From: Saprospiraceae bacterium
Lineage (GTDB): Bacteria > Bacteroidota > Bacteroidia > Chitinophagales > Saprospiraceae
Direction of reading: 5' to 3'
Length of the DNA: 64,000 nucleotides
Assembly: GCA_016710585.1 (NCBI GenBank)
Contig: JADJVN010000001.1
Location: 248,001 to 312,000, forward strand
Notes under the pieces: model-generated
Told to the model about the DNA's origin: nothing
Seen by the model: only the letters and a program-made list of their open reading frames with translations
Database searches by the model: none
Program-made: the position numbers and the translations under genes
Shown here: positions 54,521 to 62,943 of the stretch, in pieces
How positions within the stretch are numbered: position 1 is the stretch's first letter
Layout of the letters: the number at the start of each line of letters is the position of its first letter

Positions 54521-55094
54521 GTCTTTTTTTTATAGGTTTTATTCCAGAACATTTAATTAAGTCGGTTAACTTATTCAGGCATGTAAATTTTAATTTTCTT
54601 GTCATCCCCAAAGAAGTTATTCCTAATGTTTCCATAATTTCAGACATCGAGTAGGAAAGTTTCCACATTTCCAAAACTTTCCTACATCGCTCATCCAGTT
54701 TTTTTAGGGTCAAGTCCAAGAGTTTAAGGAGGTCTTCATCATATTGTGTTTGATCGACCTCATTTGTTACCGTATTTTCTAAATTTTTTAATATTTCTTC
54801 ATCAACAAATTTCTTCTTTCTTCTTAATTCATTGTACCACAGCAATTTACATGTAGACATTAAATATGCTTCGAGACTTCCGCGCGACTCAAACTGTCCA
54901 TTTCTCACATTCTTATCCAATAATATGATAGCGTCCTGATATATATCATTAAAATCAGTGTCAAAACAATTATACTTTACTAAAATAGCTTTAGCTCGGT
55001 TTTTTACTTTTGCATTTGTATAGATTTGCTCCAATGCCTGGTCTCTAATCCTTCCACCAGCTCGAATTGCAGAAATTATCTCAGTTTCAATCAT
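54507..55094 (-). CDS. Sigma-70 family RNA polymerase sigma factor (ECF-like)
   Basis: A 195-residue alternative sigma factor. Region 2 lies around residues 20-85 (DFNDIYQDAIILLDKNV, LEAYLMSTCKLLWYNELRRKKK), and region 4 around 125-185 (LDERCRKVLEMWKLSYSMSEIMETLGI, a helix-turn-helix). It has no region 1 or 3, which fits ECF factors. A 14-base overlap with the putative anti-sigma gene points to co-regulation. The genes it controls cannot be read from the window; the envelope protease downstream on the same strand is a plausible target. Confidence 0.9.
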   Translation of the reverse strand: MIETEIISAIRAGGRIRDQALEQIYTNAKVKNRAKAILVKYNCFDTDFNDIYQDAIILLDKNVRNGQFESRGSLEAYLMSTCKLLWYNELRRKKKFVDEEILKNLENTVTNEVDQTQYDEDLLKLLDLTLKKLDERCRKVLEMWKLSYSMSEIMETLGITSLGMTRKLKFTCLNKLTDLIKCSGIKPIKKRHGQF

Positions 55095-55244
55095 GAAATT
55101 GAATTTATTACGGGATTTGATCGAAAGATAACTATTTTTTCAAATATTAAAATTACTTTTTCGGCATAAAGCTTAAATAATTTCAAATTTTACATATTTT
55201 TAGCATTTTATACATGATAAATTTTTATAATTTATAAATCGTTG

Positions 55245-55252
55245 TATATTTG
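55245..55252 (+). promoter_or_regulatory. Predicted -7 promoter element for SPOR gene
   Basis: Reads TATATTTG, 21 bases upstream of the ATG at 55273. Confidence 0.6.
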
Positions 55253-55272
55253 CACTAAAATATATTATAAAA

Positions 55273-56034
55273 ATGAAGAATCTAATCAAAATTTTACTTT
55301 ACTCCCTATTAGTTCTTTTGGTAGTTGCAATATCTGTGATGATTTATAAAAGATCTAACACGCCAGAAACTGAAGCTGACCTCACTGAAATTGACGAAAT
55401 CGATAGAATTCTAGCGGATACTTTGAATCCAAATAGCGGTAACTTTTCTTCAGAGGACAGCATGATTTTTGATCTAACTGGCCAGGTAGCTAGCAATGTA
55501 GGCAAACCAGAAGAAATAAATTCATCAGCTAACATGAATCAAAAGCCAGAGAACTTGCCTCCTTCTTCGAACTTGGACAAGCCATTATCTCAAGCGGTTT
55601 CAAATAATATCGAGGTTACATTGCCCAAATCTTCAACCAGCAATACTAACCATGCTACTGTTGCTGCAAAATCAAGCAACACCACTGCCAAAGCAAATAC
55701 CGTCACAGCAAAAACTGCAACTAGCTCGGCTAAATCGAACTCATCTACGAGTTCAAAGGCAGCTGTAAAAACAACAGCAAAAAATACTGTTAAAGCCAAC
55801 GAAAAAACTGGAAATTTCTATGTTGTCGCAGGATCATATATTATGCCTACATTGGCAGATAAGCAAGTATCTAAATTAAAGAAAATGGGATACAAGACAG
55901 CGGTAAAGAAATCATTCAATAGCGATGAATATTACCGTGCGGTGACTGGAAAATATAATACAAGAGCGGAAGCAGATAGAGTGGTAAAAACTCTAAAAGC
56001 TAAAGGCGTAGAAGCTTTTATTAAATCAAACTAA
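55273..56034 (+). CDS. SPOR domain-containing membrane protein
   Basis: A 253-residue protein with one N-terminal transmembrane helix (about residues 5-22), a long linker very rich in Ser, Thr, Ala, Asn and Lys (about 100-175), and a C-terminal SPOR domain (about 180-253: NFYVVAGSYIMPTLADKQVSK, VKTLKAKGVEAFIKSN). SPOR domains bind glycan strands lacking peptide stems at division sites. The topology fits a periplasmic cell-wall binder. It is followed 14 bases later by the SRAP gene. Confidence 0.92.
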   Translation: MKNLIKILLYSLLVLLVVAISVMIYKRSNTPETEADLTEIDEIDRILADTLNPNSGNFSSEDSMIFDLTGQVASNVGKPEEINSSANMNQKPENLPPSSNLDKPLSQAVSNNIEVTLPKSSTSNTNHATVAAKSSNTTAKANTVTAKTATSSAKSNSSTSSKAAVKTTAKNTVKANEKTGNFYVVAGSYIMPTLADKQVSKLKKMGYKTAVKKSFNSDEYYRAVTGKYNTRAEADRVVKTLKAKGVEAFIKSN

Positions 56035-56047
56035 GACATATTTAGAT

Positions 56048-56746
56048 ATGTGTGGAAGAGCTTCTTTGACTAAAACAGAAAAAGAATTAGAGGAGCGATT
56101 TCAGGCAGCATTTTATACAGAAGATTTGGAGCGATATCGACCCTTACCAAGTTTCAATATCGCTCCAACTCATTTTCACCCCATCCTTTCTTCCGAGGAC
56201 ACTGATCATTTCAAATATATGAAATGGGGTCTCATTCCCAGCTGGGCTAAAGACGCTAAAATTGGTCCTAAAATGATCAATGCTCGAGTCGAGACACTTC
56301 TCGAAAAGCCCATGTTCAAATCTGCTCTACAATATCGGAGATGTCTTGTCCCCATAGATGGATTCTATGAATGGAAAATAATCTCAAATAAGGATAAAAA
56401 ACCATTTCGAATCGTCGTACAAAATGGTGAAGTCTATAGTTTAGCTGGTATTTATGATACATGGAAAGACCATAATGGTCAAGTAATCTATTCATTTTCT
56501 ATAATCACTTTGGAGTCGAATACAATGATGAAAGAACTTCATGATCGTATGCCTGCCATACTTCATCAGTCTGAAGAAAAACAATGGATTGATCTCGATA
56601 TGAATATAGAAACTGCTATGTCCATGATTAAGCCTTATCCCTCAGAACTCATGAGTGCTTACCCAGTTTCGTCAAAAGTAAATAGTGTCGCAAATAACGA
56701 TGAAGAACTAATAAAAATTCAAAAGCCAGAAAATACTTTGTTTTAA
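56048..56746 (+). CDS. SOS response-associated peptidase (YedK/HMCES family)
   Basis: A 232-residue SRAP protein that shields abasic sites in single-stranded DNA by a covalent link to its N-terminal Cys. The catalytic Cys2 follows the start Met (MCGRASLTK). Other conserved parts are PSFNIAPTHFHPI (substrate Asn), MKWGLIPSWAKD, MINARVETL, RRCLVPIDGFYEW and MKELHDRMPAIL (catalytic His). The length is standard. It is 14 bases after the SPOR gene and probably in one transcript. Confidence 0.94.
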   Translation: MCGRASLTKTEKELEERFQAAFYTEDLERYRPLPSFNIAPTHFHPILSSEDTDHFKYMKWGLIPSWAKDAKIGPKMINARVETLLEKPMFKSALQYRRCLVPIDGFYEWKIISNKDKKPFRIVVQNGEVYSLAGIYDTWKDHNGQVIYSFSIITLESNTMMKELHDRMPAILHQSEEKQWIDLDMNIETAMSMIKPYPSELMSAYPVSSKVNSVANNDEELIKIQKPENTLF

Positions 56747-56805
56747 AATTTTACTCAAACCAATTAGGACAAACACCAACTAAAATTTTATTTCTAGCCT
56801 GAATC

Positions 56806-56825
56806 AAAAAAATCACCAAATGGTG
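56806..56825 (-). terminator. Possible terminator of atpD-atpC
   Basis: On the minus strand CACC, loop ATTT and GGTG are followed closely by a run of seven T. The stem is only four base pairs, so this is weak; it lies about 40 bases after the atpC stop. Confidence 0.35.
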
Positions 56826-56865
56826 CTCTTAATCTTATTAGAGTAAATTCAATTATTTTTGAATC

Positions 56866-57105
56866 CTACACCCTTACTAAAACACTCACTTCATTTTGAA
56901 TGACCTCTAGGAAGCCTTTCTTTATATCAAATTTGTGTTTTTGACCTTTGGCATCCGTAATAGAAACAGTTCCTTTGCCTAGTGCGGAAATAATTGGTGC
57001 GTGACGATCCAATATCTCTAGTCCTCCATCAATCCCAGGAGCCTTGACAGACTTGGCTTCGCCTTCAAACAATTGAGATACTGGAGTAAGGATTGTTACT
57101 TTCAT
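56866..57105 (-). CDS. atpC: ATP synthase F1 epsilon subunit
   Basis: A 79-residue epsilon subunit of the F1 part of ATP synthase, with the N-terminal beta-sandwich domain (VTILTPVSQLFEGEAKSV, GGLEILDRHAPIISAL) and without the C-terminal helical hairpin. Such short versions are known in Bacteroidota. The hairpin inhibits the enzyme in E. coli, so that inhibition would be absent. It follows atpD by 31 bases in a two-gene unit, apart from the other ATP synthase genes. Confidence 0.94.
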   Translation of the reverse strand: MKVTILTPVSQLFEGEAKSVKAPGIDGGLEILDRHAPIISALGKGTVSITDAKGQKHKFDIKKGFLEVIQNEVSVLVRV

Positions 57106-57136
57106 TTTTTAAGCTTTACAAAATTATTAAGCAAAA

Positions 57137-58651
57137 TTAAGCATTAGATTCTGCAAGTAATTTCTTTCCTTTTGCAATAGCATCATCAATACTTCCGACC
57201 AAGTTAAACGCTGCTTCAGGATATTCATCCACTTCACCATTCATGATCATGTTGAATCCTCTAATCGTTTCCTCGATAGGTACGAGTACTCCTTTTATAC
57301 CTGTAAATTGCTCCGCTACGTGGAATGGCTGAGACAAAAATCTCTGAACACGTCTCGCTCTATGTACGACTAATTTATCTTCTTCAGATAACTCTTCCAT
57401 ACCTAGGATAGCGATGATATCCAATAATTCATTATATCTCTGCAATATATTTTTAACACGCTGTGCTGTATTGTAATGTAATTCACCGATGATCAATGGA
57501 TCAAGAATCCTAGAAGTAGAATCCAAAGGATCCACTGCTGGATAGATACCCAATGCAGCAATTTTTCTACTCAATACCGTCGTAGCATCCAAATGCGCAA
57601 ATGTAGTCGCTGGAGCTGGATCGGTCAAGTCATCAGCAGGTACATAAACTGCTTGTACTGAAGTGATAGATCCTCTTTTTGTTGAAGTGATACGCTCTTG
57701 CATCAATCCCATCTCTGTCGCCAAAGTAGGCTGATATCCAACAGCTGAAGGCATACGTCCTAAAAGGGCAGATACTTCAGAACCTGCTTGTGTAAATCTG
57801 AAGATATTATCGATAAAGAATAAGATATCTTTTCCTCCTGCTGGGTCATTCATATCTCCATCGCGGAAATACTCTGCTACAGTCAATCCTGAAAGTGCAA
57901 CTCTAGCTCTTGCTCCAGGTGGCTCGTTCATCTGTCCAAAGATGAAAGTTGCTTTTGAGTCCAATAGATCTTTTTTGTCCACAGCATTCAAATCCCAACC
58001 CCCTTCTTCCATAGAGTGCTTGAATTTATCACCATATTTAATGATACCTGCTTCAATCATCTCTCTTAAAAGGTCATTTCCTTCACGAGTACGCTCTCCT
58101 ACACCTGCAAATACTGACAAACCTCCGTATCCTTTTGCGATATTGTTGATCAACTCTTGGATCAATACTGTTTTTCCAACTCCAGCACCTCCAAAAAGTC
58201 CGATTTTTCCCCCTTTTGAATATGGCTCAATTAGGTCAATTACTTTGATACCTGTAAACAATACCTCGGTTTCTGTGGATAAATCCTCATAAATAGGTGG
58301 TTTATTGTGAATAGAATAGGTATGCTTTCTGCTCACTTCTCCCAATCCATCTATAGCTTGACCTACGACGTTGAAAAGTCGACCTTTTATCTCGTCTCCA
58401 ACTGGCATGGAAATCGTCTCATTCATATCATATACTTCGGCCCCTCTAGTAAGTCCATCTGTTGAGTCCATAGCGATTGCTCGAATGCTATCTTCTCCTA
58501 AATGTTGTTGTACTTCAAGGATAAGATCATCTTTGCCTTCTCTTTTTATCAAAAGGGCATTTAAGATTTCAGGTAAAACCGCCCCTTCTCCTGCGAATGA
58601 TACGTCCACAACTGGACCGATGATTTGACTTACGCGACCAATATTTGCCAT
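57137..58651 (-). CDS. atpD: ATP synthase F1 beta subunit
   Basis: Catalytic subunit of F1F0 ATP synthase, 504 residues. Walker A is GGAGVGKT (154-161), with ERTREGND, the catalytic ALSGLTVAEYFRD region and LFFIDNIFRFTQAGSE (Walker B). The N-terminal barrel begins MANIGRVSQIIGPVVDVSF. It is divergent in position from the rest of the complex: only atpC follows, 31 bases later. Alpha, gamma, delta and the membrane subunits are not in the window, as in other Bacteroidota where atpDC is separate. The promoter lies at 58688-58695. Confidence 0.97.
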   Translation of the reverse strand: MANIGRVSQIIGPVVDVSFAGEGAVLPEILNALLIKREGKDDLILEVQQHLGEDSIRAIAMDSTDGLTRGAEVYDMNETISMPVGDEIKGRLFNVVGQAIDGLGEVSRKHTYSIHNKPPIYEDLSTETEVLFTGIKVIDLIEPYSKGGKIGLFGGAGVGKTVLIQELINNIAKGYGGLSVFAGVGERTREGNDLLREMIEAGIIKYGDKFKHSMEEGGWDLNAVDKKDLLDSKATFIFGQMNEPPGARARVALSGLTVAEYFRDGDMNDPAGGKDILFFIDNIFRFTQAGSEVSALLGRMPSAVGYQPTLATEMGLMQERITSTKRGSITSVQAVYVPADDLTDPAPATTFAHLDATTVLSRKIAALGIYPAVDPLDSTSRILDPLIIGELHYNTAQRVKNILQRYNELLDIIAILGMEELSEEDKLVVHRARRVQRFLSQPFHVAEQFTGIKGVLVPIEETIRGFNMIMNGEVDEYPEAAFNLVGSIDDAIAKGKKLLAESNA

Positions 58652-58687
58652 AGATTCTTAAAATTAAATTTTGTTATAATTTCGCCG

Positions 58688-58695
58688 CAAAGATA
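58688..58695 (-). promoter_or_regulatory. Predicted -7 promoter element for atpD-atpC
   Basis: Minus strand reads TATCTTTG, matching TAnnTTTG, 36 bases upstream of the ATG at 58651. Confidence 0.65.
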
Positions 58696-58826
58696 GGTGT
58701 AGATAAGTAATTTTAAAAACTATTTGCCTTATTAACCGAAAGTTTACAAGTTTTTTAAGAAGCGTGAAATTGTGTATTATTACTTATAATATATTGATTA
58801 CGCGTCATTTATTGTTTTAAATTGTC

Positions 58827-59300
58827 TCACTCAATAATATTTTCAAGAAATTTAACTATTCGACCCTCAAGAGCACTGCTTGTAATTCCATTTTTTTCAT
58901 TTTGAAAAACTAGAATTTCTGTTTTTCTATAACTAGAAGCCGCACTTTGCTTTAAAAAAACCGCTTTGGAATTTTCATCTTGAAAAGGAGTAAAATAGGC
59001 ATTCTCTTTATCTATGATAAATGCCCCATCTTTTAAAATTATTTTAAGATTTTTGCCAATATATGGTATCGATATATTTTCCCAAACAATCTGTCCAGCT
59101 AAAGATTGTTTAGGTGTTGCTAGTGTTTGTATCAATTTTTGCAAGACCTCATCATTATTGTGAGTCAAGATATCAAAAGTATAACAAGTGTCAGACTTGA
59201 AATAATTTGGGATAGATTGAATAGATTTCTGTCCAAATGCCATTGAAGAGGCAATCGAGACATAGGCTATTCCTATAAGAATAGCTTTCATTCTGAGCAT
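58827..59300 (-). CDS. Hypothetical secreted protein
   Basis: A 157-residue protein with a signal peptide (MKAILIGIAYVSIASSMAFGQ, after ATG codons at 59300 or 59291). The mature part (SIPNYFKSDTCYTFDILTHN, TLATPKQSLAGQIVWENI, FLKQSAASSYRKTEILVF) has no domain I recognise. It lies 6 bases after bamA on the same strand, so it is probably translated from the bamA transcript. In other Bacteroidota, OmpH/Skp chaperone genes often follow bamA; this is not OmpH by sequence. Confidence 0.65.
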   Translation of the reverse strand: MLRMKAILIGIAYVSIASSMAFGQKSIQSIPNYFKSDTCYTFDILTHNNDEVLQKLIQTLATPKQSLAGQIVWENISIPYIGKNLKIILKDGAFIIDKENAYFTPFQDENSKAVFLKQSAASSYRKTEILVFQNEKNGITSSALEGRIVKFLENIIE

Positions 59301-59306
59301 TGAAAA

Positions 59307-61838
59307 TTATTCAGGTTCAAATCCCAAAATGAGATTAAACTTAGCATATTCTTTCCAACCTGCATTTCTTTCAGTAAGCCAAGGCTTATCAAAACCTATT
59401 CCATAATTGAATCCCAATAATCCAAACATTGGTAAAAATACACGGACACCAACCCCTGCAGATCTTTTGAGATCAAATGGATTGAAATCTTTAAATTGGA
59501 ACCAAGCATTGCCACCTTGAGCAAAGACTAAAGCATAAATCGTTGCACTTGGATTGAGTGATAATGGATATCTCATCTCCAAAGTATACTTATTGAATAC
59601 AGTAGCATCAAGTGGTACACCATTACCTAATTCTTCTGAAGTAGAAGCTACAATCTCTCTTGGCTCATAGCCTCTCATTGAAATAATATCTCTTCCTGTC
59701 AACGAGAAGGATTGATTGTTCAACCCATCACCTCCCAATTGTGATCTTTCAAATGGAGGAGCTCCAATTTTTTTATTGTAATATCCAAGGAAACCTATTT
59801 TAGCATTAAATGCAAAAACCAACTTGTCAAATGGATTAAAGAACCAATCGCCATCAATTCTCCACTTATGATATTCTACCCATCGATATCGATCTTGAAC
59901 AGCCGCATCTCCAGGCTCCCAATTTTTTCTAAACAATGAATATGGCGGAGTAAGCTGTAATGTTAAACTCAATTTGTTTCCACTTCGAGGAAAAAGGGGT
60001 TCATTTACAGTACTTCTTGCTATAGTCTGTCTCAAAGAAATATTATAAAAATCGCCATTGTTTACAGCTTCCCCTTTAGGGCTATAAAAACCTATATAAT
60101 TGTCTAATCTAATTCGCTCCAAATTTATTCCTGTGCTTATTACAAAGTTATCATCAGGTTTGCGAAGTTGCGATCCAAGCGCTCCACTAAAACGAAGTAT
60201 GCTAAATTTACCATATCCAGATAATTCCTGATTGATCAATGAATAAACCCCGGCAAGAGTCAAAGAATTTGGCTTCTTTCCACCTAACCAAGGTTCTGTA
60301 AATGAAAAATTATAGGATTGGTAATATTTTCCATTAGTCTGAGCCCTAAGTGACAATTTTTGACCATCTCCTTGTGGCAAAGGACTCCAAGCAGATTTCT
60401 TGAGGATATTTCTTGTAGAAAAATTATTAAATACCACTCCTAGAGTTCCTAAAAGTCCAAATGCACTCCAACCTGCTGATAATTCCAACTGGTCTGATGG
60501 TTTTTCTTCAACTGTGTATTCTATATCTACTGTCCCTCTTCTTTGATTCACTGGATTATTAATCCCCAGTGCTTCAGGGTTAAAATAACCCAAACCAACA
60601 ATAGCTCTCTGTGACCTAATGATATCGGAACGACTGAATTTTTGGCCAGGTCGAGTCCTCAATTCTCGTCTTACGACATGCTCATTAGTCCTGTCATTTC
60701 CTTTAATGACCACTTTATCTATAGTAGCCTGAGGGCCTTCCACTATGCGAATCTCAAGATCTATTGAATCCCCTTCGATACCTATTTCAACTGGTTCAGC
60801 ACGAAAGAATAGATAGCCTTCATCCATATATAAGCTACTGACATCTCTTCCATCTTGACTAAAACTCAATCTTTTCTGCAATAATTCAGGATTATATACA
60901 TCACCTTTTTCAATGCCTAGGACGGTTTTTATATATTCTGATTTATATAGAGAATTCCCTTTAATGGCAATATTTCTATGATAATATCTTTTGCCTTCGT
61001 CAATATTCATATGAATTTTAAGTCTCCGTGCAGAACTTCTCCAAATGGAATCGCTAACGATTTTGGCATCACGAAAGCCGATTTTATGGTAGTAATTGAT
61101 AAGGTTTTCTTTATCTGCTTCGTAAAGACTTTCTTGAAGTTTTGACTTTGAAAATATTTGCCATATTCGCTTTGTCTTATCTAGCTTTTTTCTCAACTTA
61201 TATGATGAAGCATGCTCATTTCCATCAAAGGTAATGTTTTGAATTTTTACTCTTTTACCTTTATTAATGTCGATTACCAATCTGACACTATTATCTTTTT
61301 TCTCGTCTGGAAATTCTAAGACATTGACTTTTGCATCCAAATACCCTTTTTCCAAATAGTATTTCTTAACAGTATTCTCAACATTCTGTTTGATATCCTC
61401 AGAGATGACACTGTTTTTAATCAATTGAGCATTGACGATGTCATTAAGATCATCATGTGAAGATTTCTTTACGCCTTTAAAAGTATGTTTTGAGTATCTC
61501 GGTTTTTCCTTTACTTGTATCTCAATGCTTGCTACTTTATCTATTTCCTTTACCAAAAGTATTTCTACATTGGAGAAAAGTCTTTGTTTGTAAAGAGATT
61601 TTATTGCACTTTGGGTTTCTGGACCTGGAATATTAAGTTTTTGGCCTATGCGAAGCCCTGAGATTGAAATTATGGCTTTTTCATCACTAAATTGATTACC
61701 AGACACGATTATTGAGCCGATTTCCAGCACTTTAGGGCTGCTCAAATCAATAAATTGAGACTGTGAACGTCCTTGGAACCCCAATATCAAAAGAATAAGG
61801 ATACCATAAAACTTTCTAAGATTGATGCTATAGATCAT
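59307..61838 (-). CDS. bamA: Outer membrane protein assembly factor BamA
   Basis: Inserts beta-barrel proteins into the outer membrane. 843 residues: signal peptide (about 1-25), five POTRA domains (about 35-430, e.g. IIVSGNQFSDEKAI, VVIKGNDRTNEHVVRREL), and a C-terminal beta-barrel (about 445-843) with LSAGWSAFGLLGTLG, FPRSGNKLSLTLQ, SLTGRDIISMRGY and the ending GKFNLILGFEPE-like terminal strand (aromatic residue near the end). The promoter at 61937-61944 is upstream, between uppS and bamA. The array of outer-membrane barrels in the window would need this machinery. Confidence 0.95.
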   Translation of the reverse strand: MIYSINLRKFYGILILLILGFQGRSQSQFIDLSSPKVLEIGSIIVSGNQFSDEKAIISISGLRIGQKLNIPGPETQSAIKSLYKQRLFSNVEILLVKEIDKVASIEIQVKEKPRYSKHTFKGVKKSSHDDLNDIVNAQLIKNSVISEDIKQNVENTVKKYYLEKGYLDAKVNVLEFPDEKKDNSVRLVIDINKGKRVKIQNITFDGNEHASSYKLRKKLDKTKRIWQIFSKSKLQESLYEADKENLINYYHKIGFRDAKIVSDSIWRSSARRLKIHMNIDEGKRYYHRNIAIKGNSLYKSEYIKTVLGIEKGDVYNPELLQKRLSFSQDGRDVSSLYMDEGYLFFRAEPVEIGIEGDSIDLEIRIVEGPQATIDKVVIKGNDRTNEHVVRRELRTRPGQKFSRSDIIRSQRAIVGLGYFNPEALGINNPVNQRRGTVDIEYTVEEKPSDQLELSAGWSAFGLLGTLGVVFNNFSTRNILKKSAWSPLPQGDGQKLSLRAQTNGKYYQSYNFSFTEPWLGGKKPNSLTLAGVYSLINQELSGYGKFSILRFSGALGSQLRKPDDNFVISTGINLERIRLDNYIGFYSPKGEAVNNGDFYNISLRQTIARSTVNEPLFPRSGNKLSLTLQLTPPYSLFRKNWEPGDAAVQDRYRWVEYHKWRIDGDWFFNPFDKLVFAFNAKIGFLGYYNKKIGAPPFERSQLGGDGLNNQSFSLTGRDIISMRGYEPREIVASTSEELGNGVPLDATVFNKYTLEMRYPLSLNPSATIYALVFAQGGNAWFQFKDFNPFDLKRSAGVGVRVFLPMFGLLGFNYGIGFDKPWLTERNAGWKEYAKFNLILGFEPE

Positions 61839-61936
61839 TGCTTTTGTAGTTAATTCTGCTTTTTTATTAGATTATCTTCTCTTTTATTTCTTGTGGCATT
61901 GAGAAAACGATATTTCTAAAAAAAAATTATAAGTTG

Positions 61937-61944
61937 CAAATGTA
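61937..61944 (-). promoter_or_regulatory. Predicted -7 promoter element for bamA
   Basis: Minus strand reads TACATTTG, matching TAnnTTTG, 98 bases upstream of the bamA ATG at 61838. Confidence 0.5.
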
Positions 61945-61949
61945 CAGTT

Positions 61950-62699
61950 TTATTTTGAAGTAGAAACTTGTTCTGAAGTTTTGCCAAATCGTCTTTCTCT
62001 CGATTGGAAATCAATGACAGCCTCATAGAGATGGTTTTTCCTAAAATCTGGCCACAGAACTGGTGTAAAGTGAAGGTCAGTATAGGCTAGTTGATATAAA
62101 AGGAAATTGGAAATCCTGTATTCACCACTTGTCCGTATCAGCAATTCAGGGTCTGGAATATCTGCCGTGGTCAAATACTTAACGAACTGGTTTTCATTAA
62201 TTTCAGAAGATATCAAACCTAGTTTAGTGTCATTTATGATATGATTGACTGCATGGAGGATCTCCCATCTAGCACTATAATTCAGCGCTAAAACCAAAGT
62301 CATCCGTGTATTGTGTCTTGTAAGCGCAATAGCATCAAGCAGGGCTTCTTGCGTTTTTTGGGGTAATTTACTGAGATCACCTATAGCCATCAAACGGATA
62401 TTATTATTCTGAAGGGTCTTTAATTCTGAATGGACTGTCTCGACTAAAAGCATCATCAATCCTTGAACTTCGAGCGAGGGACGATTCCAGTTTTCTGTAG
62501 AAAATGAATATAGAGTTAAATATTGAACGCCTAATTCAGCACAGGTTTCTGTGATTTCACGAACTGCGGTCACGCCATTTTTATGTCCGAATAGTCTAGG
62601 CATTCCACTTTGCTTTGCCCATCTTCCATTACCATCCATAATGACTGCAATATGTGAAGGTAAATTTTTAAGATCTATTTTGTCTTTTAAAGAATCCAT
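61950..62699 (-). CDS. uppS: Isoprenyl (undecaprenyl diphosphate) synthase
   Basis: Condenses isopentenyl diphosphate with farnesyl diphosphate to make the C55 lipid carrier used for peptidoglycan and surface glycans. 249 residues, normal length, cis-prenyltransferase family. HIAVIMDGNGRWAKQSGMPR near the start holds the catalytic Asp; YLTLYSFSTENWNRP and the C-terminal ELLIRTSGEYRISNFLLYQLAYTDLHFTP are family signatures. The promoter at 62707-62714 lies directly before the start codon. Confidence 0.96.
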   Translation of the reverse strand: MDSLKDKIDLKNLPSHIAVIMDGNGRWAKQSGMPRLFGHKNGVTAVREITETCAELGVQYLTLYSFSTENWNRPSLEVQGLMMLLVETVHSELKTLQNNNIRLMAIGDLSKLPQKTQEALLDAIALTRHNTRMTLVLALNYSARWEILHAVNHIINDTKLGLISSEINENQFVKYLTTADIPDPELLIRTSGEYRISNFLLYQLAYTDLHFTPVLWPDFRKNHLYEAVIDFQSRERRFGKTSEQVSTSK

Positions 62700-62706
62700 T
62701 ATGAGG

Positions 62707-62714
62707 CAAATTTA
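62707..62714 (-). promoter_or_regulatory. Predicted -7 promoter element for uppS
   Basis: Minus strand reads TAAATTTG, ending only 7 bases before the ATG at 62699, so a transcript started here would be leaderless or nearly so. Confidence 0.55.
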
Positions 62715-62913
62715 ATGGAAAAAAATGAATCGGGGTTTAGAAAAAAAACATGACTTACTCAATGATGCGAGAGAAATTTTTTCTAGTTTAATATTTAAGC
62801 CTTTGAAAAAAATAATGCGAAAATTAAATAGTCAATCACAAAATTTTATAAGACCATCAATCTATGTTTATTTGTTCAAAACAGAAATTTCATATAAAAA
62901 TCTTACTTTGAAC

Positions 62914-62921
62914 TATCTTTG
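62914..62921 (+). promoter_or_regulatory. Predicted -7 promoter element for WecA-like gene
   Basis: Reads TATCTTTG, 23 bases upstream of the ATG at 62944. Confidence 0.6.
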
Positions 62922-62943
62922 CAAAGAAATATCAAAGTGACTC

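Noticed and set aside
58827..59300. OmpH/Skp chaperone as the gene after bamA
   Set aside because: The position fits but the sequence does not: there is no long coiled coil, and the mature protein looks mixed alpha/beta.
62725..62940. A 71-codon open frame between uppS and the WecA-like gene
   Set aside because: It has no recognisable features, contains the promoter element of the WecA-like gene at its end and sits in an AT-rich intergenic region. Probably not coding.
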